A stretch of 38,843 nt of DNA from an uncultured Lachnobacterium sp. (GTDB lineage: Bacteria; Bacillota; Clostridia; Lachnospirales; Lachnospiraceae). Numbering within the stretch: position 1 is the first letter of the stretch; each line of letters begins with the position of its first letter. Positions 8,566 to 17,280 of this stretch are shown in pieces. Both the position numbers and the translations under genes were made by a program. Location: the NCBI GenBank assembly GCA_937889225.1, contig CALAST010000074.1, positions 1 to 38,843 of the forward strand. Direction: 5' to 3'. The notes under the pieces are model-generated. The model was not told where the DNA came from. It searched no databases and saw only the letters and a program-made list of their open reading frames with translations.

Positions 8566-9930
8566 CTATTTTCCATATGGTCCATTATTATCTGTTTTTA
8601 TAATCGGCAATTCTTTTACTTTGCACTTTGTAAGTACAATCCAAACCGTTAATAAACGTTCCGCAATAAACCCTATGACTCGCTTACTATAATTATCCCA
8701 TTGTTCTTTTATTTCAACTGTTTCTATTAATTCAAATACGATAGGAAAGAGCCAATTACAATATTGATCTAATAGTTCTCTGGTTGTAATAAACATATTG
8801 CACGAATACATTAATTTTCCTTCAAAAACATCTTTAAATACTTGCTGTTCTATCGCACTTCTTTTTCCAAATACATCACATAACTTTTCATAGCCTTCAA
8901 CAAATGCTTCTTCACATATAGAATTTTTTAATCTCTTTTTAACACTACCTTCCCAATCAATAAATGGTTCAGCTACAATCATTTCATATTTATCTAATAT
9001 CATATAAATTTCAATTTCCTGTACTGCCCAATTAGGATTAAGTAATGATGAAAAAAATCTTCTATAATGATTTAAGCCCACTATATCTGCTGTATCATTC
9101 TTCCATATCCAGTATAATGCTGTACCTTCATTTATCAACGCATTATAGATAGAAATATTATCTCCTATATTATCACCTATGTATCCAAAATCCAATTCAT
9201 TTGTCTTTCCTGCATGTATTGGATAATATCCTGGAACATTAATTGGCAAAAATCTTTTATGTGTCACTTCATAAATATGAATTTCTTCATTCTTATTTGC
9301 CTGAATATCAAACAAATAACCTTGATAATTTAGTATAGTAGATATTTCTTCATTTGATTTATTATGTGACTCTACTGTCCACTTTGCTACAATTTTTTCA
9401 GTACTATATTTATTTATTAGCTCAATTTCATACTTTTTATTAATTTCTGCTTTATCTTTCCAAACTTTAGAATAACCAAAATTCTGATATTCATCTGTAC
9501 TTATTACTGTATCTATCTTAAACTGAAAACTTGATAAACAATCTACCAAATCACCATTCACATCTAATATATCTTGTATCTCAAATTTAGAACATACATC
9601 CTTTATTAATTTATACAATGTTTGCTTTTGAGATATTAGTTCATTCGTAACTAGTTTATAATAATACTGCCATCCCCATATTTTGTTAATATCAACCCCA
9701 TGTTGAAATAATAACTCATGAGCAATTTCATCAAAATATTTTATAGACGTTATAATAATTCCATCATACTGATATACTTTCAACTTCTCTGGGGCTACAA
9801 CTGACACTCCATGAAATGTTTCATTACACGAGGATGTATTCTTATCTACAATACACACTATATCCGAAAAATCCACCCATGCTACTCTGCTTTTTAGAAA
9901 CTCTCCAAGTCCCCAAAAAATATACTTCAT
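8566..9930 (-). CDS. DUF4422-type glycosyltransferase with N-terminal Rossmann module
   Basis: A 454-residue protein. The module (MKYIFWGLGEFLKSR, then IVCIVDKNTSS) starts at residue 1, which fixes the start. The DUF4422 domain follows from about residue 230: YYPIHAGKTNELDFGY, DNIGDNISIYN, EGTALYWIWKN and IVGLNHYRRFFSS. It is the most divergent of the three DUF4422 paralogues (GLNHYRRFF rather than GLCHYRRHF). The ATG overlaps the stop of the upstream gene by one base (TAATG), a sign of coupled translation with the GT32-like gene before it. It is expected to be a cytoplasmic glycosyltransferase; donor and acceptor are unknown. Confidence 0.8.
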   Translation of the reverse strand: MKYIFWGLGEFLKSRVAWVDFSDIVCIVDKNTSSCNETFHGVSVVAPEKLKVYQYDGIIITSIKYFDEIAHELLFQHGVDINKIWGWQYYYKLVTNELISQKQTLYKLIKDVCSKFEIQDILDVNGDLVDCLSSFQFKIDTVISTDEYQNFGYSKVWKDKAEINKKYEIELINKYSTEKIVAKWTVESHNKSNEEISTILNYQGYLFDIQANKNEEIHIYEVTHKRFLPINVPGYYPIHAGKTNELDFGYIGDNIGDNISIYNALINEGTALYWIWKNDTADIVGLNHYRRFFSSLLNPNWAVQEIEIYMILDKYEMIVAEPFIDWEGSVKKRLKNSICEEAFVEGYEKLCDVFGKRSAIEQQVFKDVFEGKLMYSCNMFITTRELLDQYCNWLFPIVFELIETVEIKEQWDNYSKRVIGFIAERLLTVWIVLTKCKVKELPIIKTDNNGPYGK

Positions 9931-11045
9931 TATAGATTTCCTCTCATTTTTATATAACCCAAACTATCTATCTCTTTTTCAAATTCTTTAACTTTACTTT
10001 TCGCTTCCTCATCTATCCATGAACCATCGTAATGATGTATTGATTTTGTATAATCATTCAAGCGAATTCTCTGGGTTTTTATACTTTTTCCACTAAACAT
10101 TTTTTCAGGATAAATTACCAAATCCTCAACTATTTGATACTCACCATTAAGTTGTAATCCTTTTTCTTGCAATAACCCAGTCTGATAATGTGGACTTGCT
10201 ACTAACTTACCATCATTTGAGGTAATAAAATGCATATCATTATATTGATCACGCATTTGTTTAATTATAGGCAAATGTTTAACCGCTCCAAATCCTAAAC
10301 CCAAATTAACAAAATCATTGCTTTCAAATCCTGCAAACCCTTTTTGATATAACATATCATCCAGATTTTTAACCAACTCTACATCGGTATCTAAATAAAT
10401 TCCTCCATATTTATAGATAATATCTAGTCTTGCATAATCCGGTACAAAACCCCACTTTTTATTTTGATAAGCTTCATACATATATTGATTTTTTTGGATA
10501 TCATAGTTATTTTCATTCCATTCTATAATTTCATAGTCTGGACAGAATTTTTTCCAGCTTTCCATCCAACTCTTATACTTATCAGGAATAGGATTTTTTC
10601 CAAACCAACAATAATGAATAATTTTTGGTATAATTGCCTCTTGAATAAGTTTAAAATTATTTGGAATCTTCACATTCATTGCTTTTTCTTCTAATAACAT
10701 AAACTCCAAATGGGAAAGACAAAAAATGTTTATTTTCTGTAAATAATTTTCCATTTCTAATTCTGCTAAGATATCCTTATATTGTGCATTTGTTATAATT
10801 AATATAACATTTTTCCCTTGAATGTCTTTTAATTTCTCTTTAGAAAATATTTTTAATTTTTGATTAAGAAAATCAATTTGAGTACCTTCTAATTCTTTCT
10901 TTTTATCTATACAGAAGATCACTTTATTGAATATTTTTATCTCTTGAGAAAATTCTTCAAATAATCGAAATCTCTTACCCACCCCATAGCAAACAATACC
11001 ATTACTTTGTTCGACTTGTTTGATAAAATCCCTTATTGTATACAT
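9930..11045 (-). CDS. GT32-like (DXD) glycosyltransferase with N-terminal Rossmann module
   Basis: A 371-residue protein. Residues about 15-115 are the Rossmann module (GIVCYGVGKRFRL, then VIFCIDKKKELEG). Residues about 140-320 are a glycosyltransferase of the sugar-binding DXD class (capsular polysaccharide synthesis / GT32-like). The motifs are IHYCWFGKNPIP, EIIEWNENNYD, WGFVPDYARLDIIYKYGG, then IYLDTDVELVK with the metal-binding DTD. The last 50 residues include the conserved SIHHYDGSW. It is a close relative of the next gene upstream, with long identical stretches in the catalytic core and a much more divergent module, so the two catalytic domains duplicated recently or were homogenised. 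It probably transfers a hexose or aminosugar in the cytoplasm; the donor is not known. Confidence 0.85.
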   Translation of the reverse strand: MYTIRDFIKQVEQSNGIVCYGVGKRFRLFEEFSQEIKIFNKVIFCIDKKKELEGTQIDFLNQKLKIFSKEKLKDIQGKNVILIITNAQYKDILAELEMENYLQKINIFCLSHLEFMLLEEKAMNVKIPNNFKLIQEAIIPKIIHYCWFGKNPIPDKYKSWMESWKKFCPDYEIIEWNENNYDIQKNQYMYEAYQNKKWGFVPDYARLDIIYKYGGIYLDTDVELVKNLDDMLYQKGFAGFESNDFVNLGLGFGAVKHLPIIKQMRDQYNDMHFITSNDGKLVASPHYQTGLLQEKGLQLNGEYQIVEDLVIYPEKMFSGKSIKTQRIRLNDYTKSIHHYDGSWIDEEAKSKVKEFEKEIDSLGYIKMRGNL

Positions 11046-11160
11046 CTATCATTCTTTCTCCTACCTCAATAATTGTTTTACTATTTCTCAAATATAAAAC
11101 TAGTTATTTTTAACTATCTAATACTTATTCTCTCTTAAAATCAACAATACTTCCATACTA

Positions 11161-12270
11161 TTACTTTTGATTATTTATATATTTATTAAAAAAACTTATA
11201 TCTTTTTCTTTTATTTTTCTATGTTCTATACTAGTCCACGAAGCATCATAATGATGAATTGAAAACGTATGCTCTGTAGGCATAATTCTTCCTGTTATAG
11301 TGCATTTTGGTGCTAACACTTTTTCTGGATATATTGTCATCCCCTTAACAATCTGATAATCTCCACTACTCTCATATCCTACTGCCTCAAATATTTCTTT
11401 TTGTAGCGTTGGAGCAGCTATCATATTTAATTCCCCATCCTTCGTAACAAAATATTGATTATCATACGCATCTCTTAAATATCTAATAAATTCATTACCT
11501 TTTTCTGCCCCAAAACCTAAACCTAAACTAACTAAATGAGAACTATCTACACCCGCAAATGCAGATTGATAAAGTAACTCATCTATATTTTTTACAATTT
11601 CAACATCTGTATCTAAATAAATTCCACCATGTTCATATATAATATCCAATCTTGCATAATCAGGTACAAAGCCCCATTTCTTAGCCTTATAAGCTTCATA
11701 CATATACTGATTTTTCGTAATATCATAATTATCTTCATTCCACTCAATAATCTCATAATCTGGACAAAACTTTCTCCAACTTTCCATCCATTTTCTATTT
11801 TGTTCAGGTATTGGATTTTTTCCAAACCAACAATAGTGTATCTTTTTAGGAATTAGTTCTTCTTGTGTAAGTTTATATTTTTGAGGATATTTTCTATTTT
11901 TTTCTTTCACCAAATTAGTCTCACTCAAAATATAACGTGTAACTAGACAATATGTATCTTTTAATTGCATACATTGCTCTAACTGCTCATAAACCTCTAC
12001 TGTAGCCAAACAAGAAATCACAATAATTACATCTTTTAATTGGCAAAGCTCATTTATCCCTATAATTGGAATTGCAGATTCTCCATAAATAAAATTAGTA
12101 CCTATTTTTTGATTTGAATTATCACAAATTTTATAAATCAATTTATCCAACTTTAATTCTGGATATGATGCAATAAAATTTTTTAGTCCCTGTCCTGCTC
12201 CAAAACATATAACTTTCTTATTCTTTGATAATTTGATAAAATGATAAATATCACAATTAACTAATATCAT
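11161..12270 (-). CDS. GT32-like (DXD) glycosyltransferase with N-terminal Rossmann module
   Basis: A 369-residue paralogue of the gene that follows it. The module occupies about residues 15-120 (KVICFGAGQGLKNF, then YKICDNSNQKIG). The catalytic core has IHYCWFGKNPIPEQN, EIIEWNEDNYD, GFVPDYARLDIIYEHGG and IYLDTDVEIVKN, and the tail has SIHHYDASW. Start ATG with a clear AAAGGAAA ribosome site. A gap of 115 bases, AT-rich and without clear signals, separates it from the next gene. The assignment of the catalytic domain is firm; the sugar is unknown. Confidence 0.85.
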   Translation of the reverse strand: MILVNCDIYHFIKLSKNKKVICFGAGQGLKNFIASYPELKLDKLIYKICDNSNQKIGTNFIYGESAIPIIGINELCQLKDVIIVISCLATVEVYEQLEQCMQLKDTYCLVTRYILSETNLVKEKNRKYPQKYKLTQEELIPKKIHYCWFGKNPIPEQNRKWMESWRKFCPDYEIIEWNEDNYDITKNQYMYEAYKAKKWGFVPDYARLDIIYEHGGIYLDTDVEIVKNIDELLYQSAFAGVDSSHLVSLGLGFGAEKGNEFIRYLRDAYDNQYFVTKDGELNMIAAPTLQKEIFEAVGYESSGDYQIVKGMTIYPEKVLAPKCTITGRIMPTEHTFSIHHYDASWTSIEHRKIKEKDISFFNKYINNQK

Positions 12271-12379
12271 AATTATTTCCTTTCACTTCCAATCATATAT
12301 AAGTAAGAAAATTCTTTACATTATTAGATAGAATTAGAATAAAATATAATTTTTTTACTGAGAATATATTGTTTTTTCT

Positions 12380-13807
12380 TTAATTTTCTTCAATAATCCT
12401 ATGTGTATAATCATATTTAGTCTTTTCTATATAATAATTTAATCGTTCTGCAAACTTTTCTATAGTAAATATTTTTTCATATAGTGCACGTGCACATTTT
12501 CCAATTTTTTTTAATTTCTTTTTATTTGATATAGCCCAACTCATCTTATCCGCTAAATCAAGCACATTATTTGCCTTACATATCAATCCATTTTGTCCAT
12601 GAATTATATAATCTACTGTACCTGTTTTATCCGTTGTTATACATAATTTTCCATGCATCATGCCTTCAGTCATTACAATAGGCAAACAATCTTCCCGAGA
12701 TGAACAGACAACAACATCAATCTGTTTAAATAATTCCTTCATCTCTGTTCTATTTTTTTCTCCTAATATTTTTATCTGTGAATAATTATATGCAAAATCT
12801 TTTACATAATTTAGAATTTTTTTGTCAAAATTTTTTCCAATTATCCAAAATTCAGCACTTTCTCTTTCTTCCTCGGAAAGGCTAGCAACTGCTTGTATAA
12901 ATATATCCTGTGCTTTGCACATACATAACCCACCAATAATAGCAAAAATAATCTTTGATGATAAAACTTTTTTCACTTCGCATTTTTCATCTGGAATGCC
13001 ATACGGCATCACATCATTAATACAATTTGGGAAAAAATGATTAAAATTATTTTTCGCTATATTACTTACTCCAATTATTTTTAAATTTGAAAAATTATCC
13101 TTAAACGCATAGTCAGAAAAATTTCCTAATACATTCGTATATATATCGCTATATTTCTCACTACTCTCATGAATCCACCATATAACAGGTTTTTTCTTAC
13201 TTATCTCACATGCACAACGAATCATTTGAAAAACATTTACAATAACAACTTCGCATAAATCAATACATGCCATTTCATCTACCTTTACATATGGCAATGA
13301 AGAATAGATATAAACAGTGATTTCCATTTTCACTAAAAAATCAATCAATGTTTGATTTCCAAATGGAGCTATTAAACATACTGCATATCCTTTTAATTTT
13401 AATGCTTGTGCCGCATATATTGCTGCCATTGTTCCACCATTATAATCCATATCTGTTGTAACAATCGCAACCTTAGCTCCTACATATTCTTCTATTATTT
13501 TTCCATAAACAATTGGATTTACTCCTCCAAAATGTCTATTAAATTCTGCTCCATAACATATTTTTTCTTCTAAAACCCCTAGCATTCTTAACTGTGATTT
13601 CATTTCATACGCCTTTGCACTAAGCAAAATAATTTTATCATATTCTATAAAAATGATATCTTTAGGGTTATAGACTTGAATACCCTCAAAATAAGTTCCC
13701 CATAATCGTGAATTATTATCCAGTAATGCCGTTATCTCTGCATTTTTTCTAATTTCACTTATATGTTTTTGATAATATTTTCCCGTTCCAAAAATAACAA
13801 CTTTCAT
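12380..13807 (-). CDS. GT4-type glycosyltransferase with N-terminal Rossmann module
   Basis: A 475-residue protein. It begins directly with the module (MKVVIFGTGKYYQKH, then ALLDNNSRLWG). From about residue 110 it is a GT-B fold enzyme of family GT4. TDMDYNGGTMAAIYAAQ is the N-terminal glycine loop, and the C-terminal half shows FAIIGGLCMCKAQDIF, EFWIIGK, KILGEKNR and the donor-binding EDCLPIVMTEGM (E-x7-E type). A TTG codon lies just before the ATG; I use the ATG at 13807 because the module starts there. These enzymes use nucleotide-sugar donors on the cytoplasmic face of the membrane. Confidence 0.85.
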   Translation of the reverse strand: MKVVIFGTGKYYQKHISEIRKNAEITALLDNNSRLWGTYFEGIQVYNPKDIIFIEYDKIILLSAKAYEMKSQLRMLGVLEEKICYGAEFNRHFGGVNPIVYGKIIEEYVGAKVAIVTTDMDYNGGTMAAIYAAQALKLKGYAVCLIAPFGNQTLIDFLVKMEITVYIYSSLPYVKVDEMACIDLCEVVIVNVFQMIRCACEISKKKPVIWWIHESSEKYSDIYTNVLGNFSDYAFKDNFSNLKIIGVSNIAKNNFNHFFPNCINDVMPYGIPDEKCEVKKVLSSKIIFAIIGGLCMCKAQDIFIQAVASLSEEERESAEFWIIGKNFDKKILNYVKDFAYNYSQIKILGEKNRTEMKELFKQIDVVVCSSREDCLPIVMTEGMMHGKLCITTDKTGTVDYIIHGQNGLICKANNVLDLADKMSWAISNKKKLKKIGKCARALYEKIFTIEKFAERLNYYIEKTKYDYTHRIIEEN

Positions 13808-13888
13808 CAATATCCACTTTCTAATTATATTTTTTCATATATAACCATTTATTTATATACTTTTATTCTGATGTTCTAAAAATAATAA

Positions 13889-13918
13889 ACTTTAAATCGA
13901 AAAAACATTTTAAGTCAA
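13889..13918 (-). promoter_or_regulatory. possible weak promoter before the GT4 gene
   Basis: In the 178-base gap upstream of the GT4 gene the minus strand has TTGACT (13918-13913), then 18 bases, then TAAAGT (13894-13889). The -35 box is good, the -10 box matches only at four positions. The gap is the longest in the left block and holds nothing else recognisable, so an internal promoter is plausible but unproven. Confidence 0.25.
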
Positions 13919-13985
13919 ATTAATCTTTGTATGATTTTAGCAATTTTGCCATTTTACAACTATAACTTATTTCAGAATAACAATA

Positions 13986-15137
13986 TCAATATTTCACTTC
14001 TTCCCATAAATATAAAACCTCACTATTATTCTCCAAGCATTCTTTTACTTCAAAAATATATTTTATATCCATTATTACTATACACCTAAAATTTTGTGTT
14101 ATTTCACTTTTATAAAATATAGGATATTTAAATAATTCTTTTTCTAATCTTTTCTGATTATCCGATATAATAAACCCTTTAAAGTTTTTTTCTGTTTTTA
14201 AATAGACAGAAAAAAATTCTCCTGCTTTAGCTCCTGCTCCATAAACATAAAAATCATCCTTTTTCATCCATTTTAATAAATTCTTTTCATCAATAGTGCT
14301 CTTAGGTAACTTAATATATTTTTCTTTTATATCTTTTTCGTTAAATTTTATAATTGTCTCTACTGTCTCATTTAGCATATATTCTCTTTTTGCATTTTGT
14401 ATAATAAAATCAATATTATATTGTGTATTTTGCATAATATATTTTAAAATATATAAACGCATCAGTTGTTCATTATAATCAACACTAAAACATTTTTTCT
14501 TTAATATAGGCAAATGATATTTTTCTATACTTATAACGGGATTTCTATAAATATCATGCAATTGTGTATTACTATAAGTTCCAAATTTATATCCACAATT
14601 CTTCAAATATACAAATAATCCTACTTCAAATGTGCCATATACTGCTTTAATATTATCTTCCTTAATATTAATTTCATTATAAAAATACATTATAAATCTA
14701 CTGTCTTTTAAAATATTATGATTAAACACTAAAAAATACGATTGAATATGATTTAAAATCCCTCTATCAACTATATTAAGTCCCCAAAAATCCACTTTTT
14801 TTGATAGCATATTTCTGAAAATTTCCGTCATAGGTATAAAAGGTCCATAAAAAGTATTATTACATAATACAAGTTCCTCCCATTTTCCTAATTCATCTTT
14901 ACCAAGATAATTTAAAATAATATCTGCATATGCTCCTGCATCAAACCCCTTATTGTCCCTTATAATAATTTCTTTTACATATTTGGAAAATAGTTCATAT
15001 CCTTTTTTATTTACCTTTCCATTCACAACTATAATAAGTCTATCTACAACTGTTTTTAATTGACATAATAAATATTCAATATATGAATCCACAATTTCTT
15101 CTTTATCATAAAAACTAAATATCCCTATTCGCTTCAT
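13986..15137 (-). CDS. RgpF-like rhamnan synthesis protein with C-terminal Rossmann module
   Basis: A 383-residue protein. The N-terminal 230 residues resemble the rhamnan synthesis protein F family: IGIFSFYDKEEIVDSY, then DNKGFDAGAYADI, then VLCNNTFYGPFIPM and VDFWGLN. RgpF in streptococci takes part in building the rhamnose-glucose polymer of the cell wall. Here the Rossmann module is at the C-terminus (about residues 295-375: FYVYGAGAKAGEFF, then GFIISDNQKRLEK), not at the front as in most neighbours. The ATG lies 23 bases inside the end of the radical SAM gene, so translation is probably coupled. A transferase role is inferred from the family. Confidence 0.8.
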   Translation of the reverse strand: MKRIGIFSFYDKEEIVDSYIEYLLCQLKTVVDRLIIVVNGKVNKKGYELFSKYVKEIIIRDNKGFDAGAYADIILNYLGKDELGKWEELVLCNNTFYGPFIPMTEIFRNMLSKKVDFWGLNIVDRGILNHIQSYFLVFNHNILKDSRFIMYFYNEINIKEDNIKAVYGTFEVGLFVYLKNCGYKFGTYSNTQLHDIYRNPVISIEKYHLPILKKKCFSVDYNEQLMRLYILKYIMQNTQYNIDFIIQNAKREYMLNETVETIIKFNEKDIKEKYIKLPKSTIDEKNLLKWMKKDDFYVYGAGAKAGEFFSVYLKTEKNFKGFIISDNQKRLEKELFKYPIFYKSEITQNFRCIVIMDIKYIFEVKECLENNSEVLYLWEEVKY

Positions 15138-16290
15138 TTTTCACCTGCTCTGCTGGCTTTACTTTATCAGAATTTTCTGGCGTAAACCCTCTACATTTCT
15201 TACAAAATTCTGTATATCCTTTTGTTGTATATCCTAATCGAAACTCCACAAGTTCTTTTCTTTTACTTTCTGTAAATGTCTTTAAATTATATACTTCCTC
15301 TAAATCTAATTCACCTGCAAGCCCTGCAACTGTCGCATATGCCGCATAATTACAACTATATAACTTTCCCCCTCTCAACTCCTGCCATGATTGATTACAA
15401 GATTCACGATGGCGTTTTAATTTTGTATCTGACCAGTCAGAATAATCTGTCTTTTCTGGTGATAAATCAATCCAATTATCAACTTTATTTATGTAGTACC
15501 TAATCTTATATTCATCTAATTTATAAATTAACTCATCAAATTTTTTTTCGAACTGAGGAACAGCATCTCTATAATCATCTACTGTTATTTCCACATTGCA
15601 TTCTGATAATTTTTGTAAAACTTCTTCCTTTGGAACGATTGTCCCATTTGTTACGGTTCGTAAAGTGTCTATTTTACGACCATAATTTTTATCAATATAT
15701 TCTATTAAATTTATTATATATTTATATAACATTGGCTCTCCGCCACTAATATGAAACAACATAACTCTATCTACACAAGAAAAAAATAAATCTACATCCT
15801 CCTTCAATTCATTCCATTCTCTAATATAAAACTTCTCTGTAAATGGATTAAAATTTAAACAATTTTTACAATTAAGATTACATACTGTACTGGGTAAGAA
15901 GGAAATGCTAGATATGTAAACCTTTCCATATTTATAGACATGATAAACTGATAAAAATTCTTCCAAAATAAAAAAATCTTTATTTTTAATATACCCATAT
16001 TTCTTCAGTTGTTTAATTACTTGCATTCTTGCCATTTGAGACATTGTAATAATAATTCCCTGATTAGAACGTAAAATAACTCTCTCTAATGGATAACAAA
16101 TATGCCCATTAATGATTCTTTCTTGTTTATCAACCGAATTATCTATATATCCTATAATTTTAATCTCATTTTTAAATATATCAAAAAACTGATTGCCATA
16201 ATCCCCTGCACCAAACAAATAAAAAGATTCTTTCTTATCTATTTCTTCATACATTTTGTCATATTCGTGCCCTTTATTCTGCCATTTCAT
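15115..16290 (-). CDS. radical SAM protein with N-terminal Rossmann module
   Basis: A 391-residue protein. Residues about 20-110 are the module (FYLFGAGDYGNQFF, then IGYIDNSVDKQER). The radical SAM core follows: C137-x3-C141-x2-C144 (CNLNCKNC) for the 4Fe-4S cluster, ISGGEPML for SAM binding, TVTNG-like LRTVTNGTIV, and VEITVDDYRDA. The C-terminal part has further cysteines (RESCNQSW, LYSCNYAA, FCKKCRGF), arranged like the SPASM/twitch extensions that hold an auxiliary cluster. In a glycan cluster it may modify a sugar or a protein acceptor by radical chemistry (epimerisation, dehydrogenation or methylthiolation are family options); the sequence does not decide. Its stop overlaps the start of the RgpF-like gene. 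Confidence 0.8.
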   Translation of the reverse strand: MKWQNKGHEYDKMYEEIDKKESFYLFGAGDYGNQFFDIFKNEIKIIGYIDNSVDKQERIINGHICYPLERVILRSNQGIIITMSQMARMQVIKQLKKYGYIKNKDFFILEEFLSVYHVYKYGKVYISSISFLPSTVCNLNCKNCLNFNPFTEKFYIREWNELKEDVDLFFSCVDRVMLFHISGGEPMLYKYIINLIEYIDKNYGRKIDTLRTVTNGTIVPKEEVLQKLSECNVEITVDDYRDAVPQFEKKFDELIYKLDEYKIRYYINKVDNWIDLSPEKTDYSDWSDTKLKRHRESCNQSWQELRGGKLYSCNYAAYATVAGLAGELDLEEVYNLKTFTESKRKELVEFRLGYTTKGYTEFCKKCRGFTPENSDKVKPAEQVKNEANRDI

Positions 16291-16306
16291 ACTTATAATA
16301 TACCCT

Positions 16307-17257
16307 CTACTTTTCTAATAAATTATTATACCTTTTTATCCTTTCAGGATATCCTTGATTTAATCTCATATATTCTTCTTTATATTTTTTCATTATATTT
16401 TGAAATCTCTGTTTATTCTGACTATCATTTTGCTCCAAAGCAATTTCCAACACATTACTACTATGATAAGCTAAAAAACGTTTTACATAATCTATAATCT
16501 CCTTATCTATTTGCCTTTCATTAAAAAGATTAATTACCATTTCATATGCCGTTATCCAATCCATTAATTTTGAGATATCTTTTGTATGACACCCCGATTC
16601 TTCTCTTTGATTATAATGATAAAAACAAGTATCAATATATCTTGCGGACTTCACATTTAGTGCAATTTTTGCTAAGTATAATATGTCCCCACCTAATTTA
16701 AGATTTTCATCAAACAAAATAAAACTGCTATCTACTTCTCTTAATATATCAATCCTGTAAATTTTATTCCATATATATGCAAAACTTCTATATGAATCAC
16801 GCATATATAAATACTTTAATAACTGCTTTTGTCCGAATGTTTCTTTTATAACAGGTAGCTCATTCTTAATTGCTATACATTCTGATAGTGTATCCTTATA
16901 CCAACTAACACAAACCAAATCAAGTTGTTCTTCTTCTATAGCATTAATCATAGTTTCATACATATTCAACTCAATCCAATCGTCACAATCACAAAACGCA
17001 ATATAGCTACCTGTTGCCATACTTAATCCAACATTTCTTGCATTACTTTCTCCCGCATTTTTTTGATGAACAACTTTAAATCTAGAATCTACTCTTGCAA
17101 ATTGATCCACAATTTCCTCAGAACCATCTGTGGATCCATCATCTATACAAATAATCTCTAAATTAGTATATGTTTGATTCATTATGCTATCTAAACATCT
17201 TTGTAGCTCTTTATTAGTATTATAAATAGGTAGTATTACAGAAAGCTTTTTCACCAT
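16307..17257 (-). CDS. family 2 glycosyltransferase
   Basis: A 316-residue GT-A enzyme of family GT2. It has SVILPIYNTNKELQRCL at the front, ICIDDGSTDGS, NAGESNARNVGLS and IAFCDCDDWIE, where the D-x-D-D metal motif is complete. The C-terminal 100 residues are helical with no membrane segment. It is one of only two proteins in the left block without the Rossmann module. It begins with ATG close behind GAGGAG and follows the methyltransferase gene by 23 bases. It probably adds one sugar to a lipid-linked chain in the cytoplasm. Confidence 0.88.
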   Translation of the reverse strand: MVKKLSVILPIYNTNKELQRCLDSIMNQTYTNLEIICIDDGSTDGSEEIVDQFARVDSRFKVVHQKNAGESNARNVGLSMATGSYIAFCDCDDWIELNMYETMINAIEEEQLDLVCVSWYKDTLSECIAIKNELPVIKETFGQKQLLKYLYMRDSYRSFAYIWNKIYRIDILREVDSSFILFDENLKLGGDILYLAKIALNVKSARYIDTCFYHYNQREESGCHTKDISKLMDWITAYEMVINLFNERQIDKEIIDYVKRFLAYHSSNVLEIALEQNDSQNKQRFQNIMKKYKEEYMRLNQGYPERIKRYNNLLEK

Positions 17258-17280
17258 CTTCTCCTCAACTTATTGATATA

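Noticed and set aside
16102..16497. Plus-strand open frame of 131 codons
   Set aside because: Antisense to the radical SAM and GT2 genes, low-complexity Phe/Ile/Tyr content and no start signals.
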